A program made the translations under genes and the position numbers. 64,000 bases of DNA from Cyanoderma ruficeps (lineage: Eukaryota > Chordata > Aves > Passeriformes > Timaliidae), in the NCBI GenBank assembly GCA_008694505.1, contig VZDJ01000301.1:6339274-6403273 (forward strand), in the 5' to 3' direction. The notes beneath the pieces are model-generated. The model was not told the origin of the DNA. It saw only the letters and a program-made list of their open reading frames with translations, and made no database searches. Below are positions 63,111 through 64,000 of this stretch, piece after piece (the stretch's first letter is position 1; every line of letters begins with the position of its first letter).

Positions 63111-64000
63111 CAGGATCAAAGAGTTTCATTGTTGACAAATAAAGATCAGAGAGCCTTCTGCACACCACAGGATCCATACAGACACTCTCTCTTCACATAG
63201 AGCAGGTGCTGACCAGTGTAAAACCAGAGAGAATAAGGAGTCGCAGTTGTTACACAGAAGAGGAGAGATCAGACAATGAAGTAACCGAGCTGGGGTGTAA
63301 GAATGAGCACATCCAAGACCTGTATGGAAAAGCCATGCAAAATGGAAATCCTTACCTATGAATGTGCTCACGGGGATTTTGCAATGCTTTCCAGAACAAA
63401 TGATTGTTTTCTGAAGCAGCAAAGCCCATGAAGTTAATGAAGATATTTCCATTAATTTCATAGACTCAGCGTTCCTCATTTAAAACAGGGACTGTGCGTT
63501 GAGACATTTCCTACTCTTTGTTGCTGTTGTAACAAAATCTCACATATAGGTTCTGCAATCCAAACCTGAAGCTATTTCAAAGTGATTAATTGATTGGAGA
63601 AGATGGCTATTAGAAAATAATGTAAAAATTGCTTCACAGCTCAATTATTGCATCTATTTACTGTTTCCAATAACACAAAGGGCAGAAATGGAAGTAGCAG
63701 TTATTTCATCACTATATTGGTTCCTTTCATCTGTTTTCAAATTAGTAATCAGATCCCTTTTTTCTATACTCTCCCTATGGAGAGGTGAACTGAATGAACT
63801 TTTCACCCCTAGGATCTTTTATATTCAAAGCATTTGGTTTCCCACAAGCTAAAAAAAAAAATAATTACACAATCTTTGTTCCCAACTGCAGGTACCTAGC
63901 AGGTTTTAAATATAATAAATGCATTCTGGCAAAGTTAATGTACCATAAAATCAAGCAGACTGTATCACTCTTTGATACATATACCTGGTAAGCCACCACT

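Larger units (their letters stand above)
48511..64000 (-). other. NLGN1: NLGN1 intron, continues beyond the window
   Basis: Upstream of the exon ending at 48510 no further neuroligin exon was found. I looked on the minus strand for the preceding exon (the family's HGGSYMEGTGN and NYRLGVLG region) and saw nothing like it. The stretch is AT-rich and holds two CR1 pieces in opposite orientation (54079-54703), an A-rich tract with an ambiguous base near 51422, a second ambiguous base at 58756, and a T/TA low-complexity run at 63074-63110. Long neuroligin introns are normal. Absence of an exon rests on reading by eye. Confidence 0.8.

Noticed and set aside
1..64000. CRISPR arrays, operons, tRNA or rRNA genes, intact endogenous retrovirus
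   Set aside because: No regularly spaced repeats, no clustered same-strand long frames, no recognisable tRNA or rRNA, and no retroviral gag, pol or env frames were seen.

Overview
This is vertebrate nuclear DNA, almost certainly avian. The evidence is a GT-AG-spliced neuroligin gene, an AT-rich intergenic background, and many CR1 LINE 3' ends carrying the ATTCTATGATTC-type tail typical of bird CR1. The CR1 subfamilies look neoavian or passerine-like. I see no bacterial or viral genome organisation, no operon and no CRISPR array. Nearly all short reading frames here are chance frames in noncoding DNA.

The one gene I can identify is on the minus strand: the 3' part of neuroligin-1 (NLGN1), a postsynaptic adhesion molecule. 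Three coding exons are present. From upstream to downstream in the transcript they are 48298-48510 (esterase-like core plus splice insert B), 42570-43359 (790 bp, rest of the esterase-like domain) and 40797-41619 (end of the ectodomain, stalk, membrane helix, cytoplasmic tail with PDZ ligand, stop). A long AT-rich 3' UTR follows towards lower coordinates, probably to about 37-38 kb. The first exons lie beyond 64000, so 48511-64000 is intron.

Layout: 1-4180 is AT-rich intergenic DNA with two CR1 pieces. 4180-5340 is a CpG island with a small assembly gap and a diverged CR1 inside it; it is the only promoter-like region. 5340-37150 is intergenic DNA with scattered CR1 pieces, a small minisatellite and unrecognised unique sequence. 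37150-40796 is the probable NLGN1 3' UTR. 40797-48510 holds the NLGN1 exons. 48511-64000 is NLGN1 intron containing an inverted pair of CR1 copies.

The points most worth a second look are the two in-frame alternative donors, 27 nt apart, that create or skip insert B; a perfect 60-bp tandem duplication in the next intron; and the isolated CpG island about 36 kb downstream of NLGN1, which may be the promoter of the next gene (NAALADL2 by remembered synteny) or of a noncoding RNA. I found no convincing sign of an undescribed multi-gene system.
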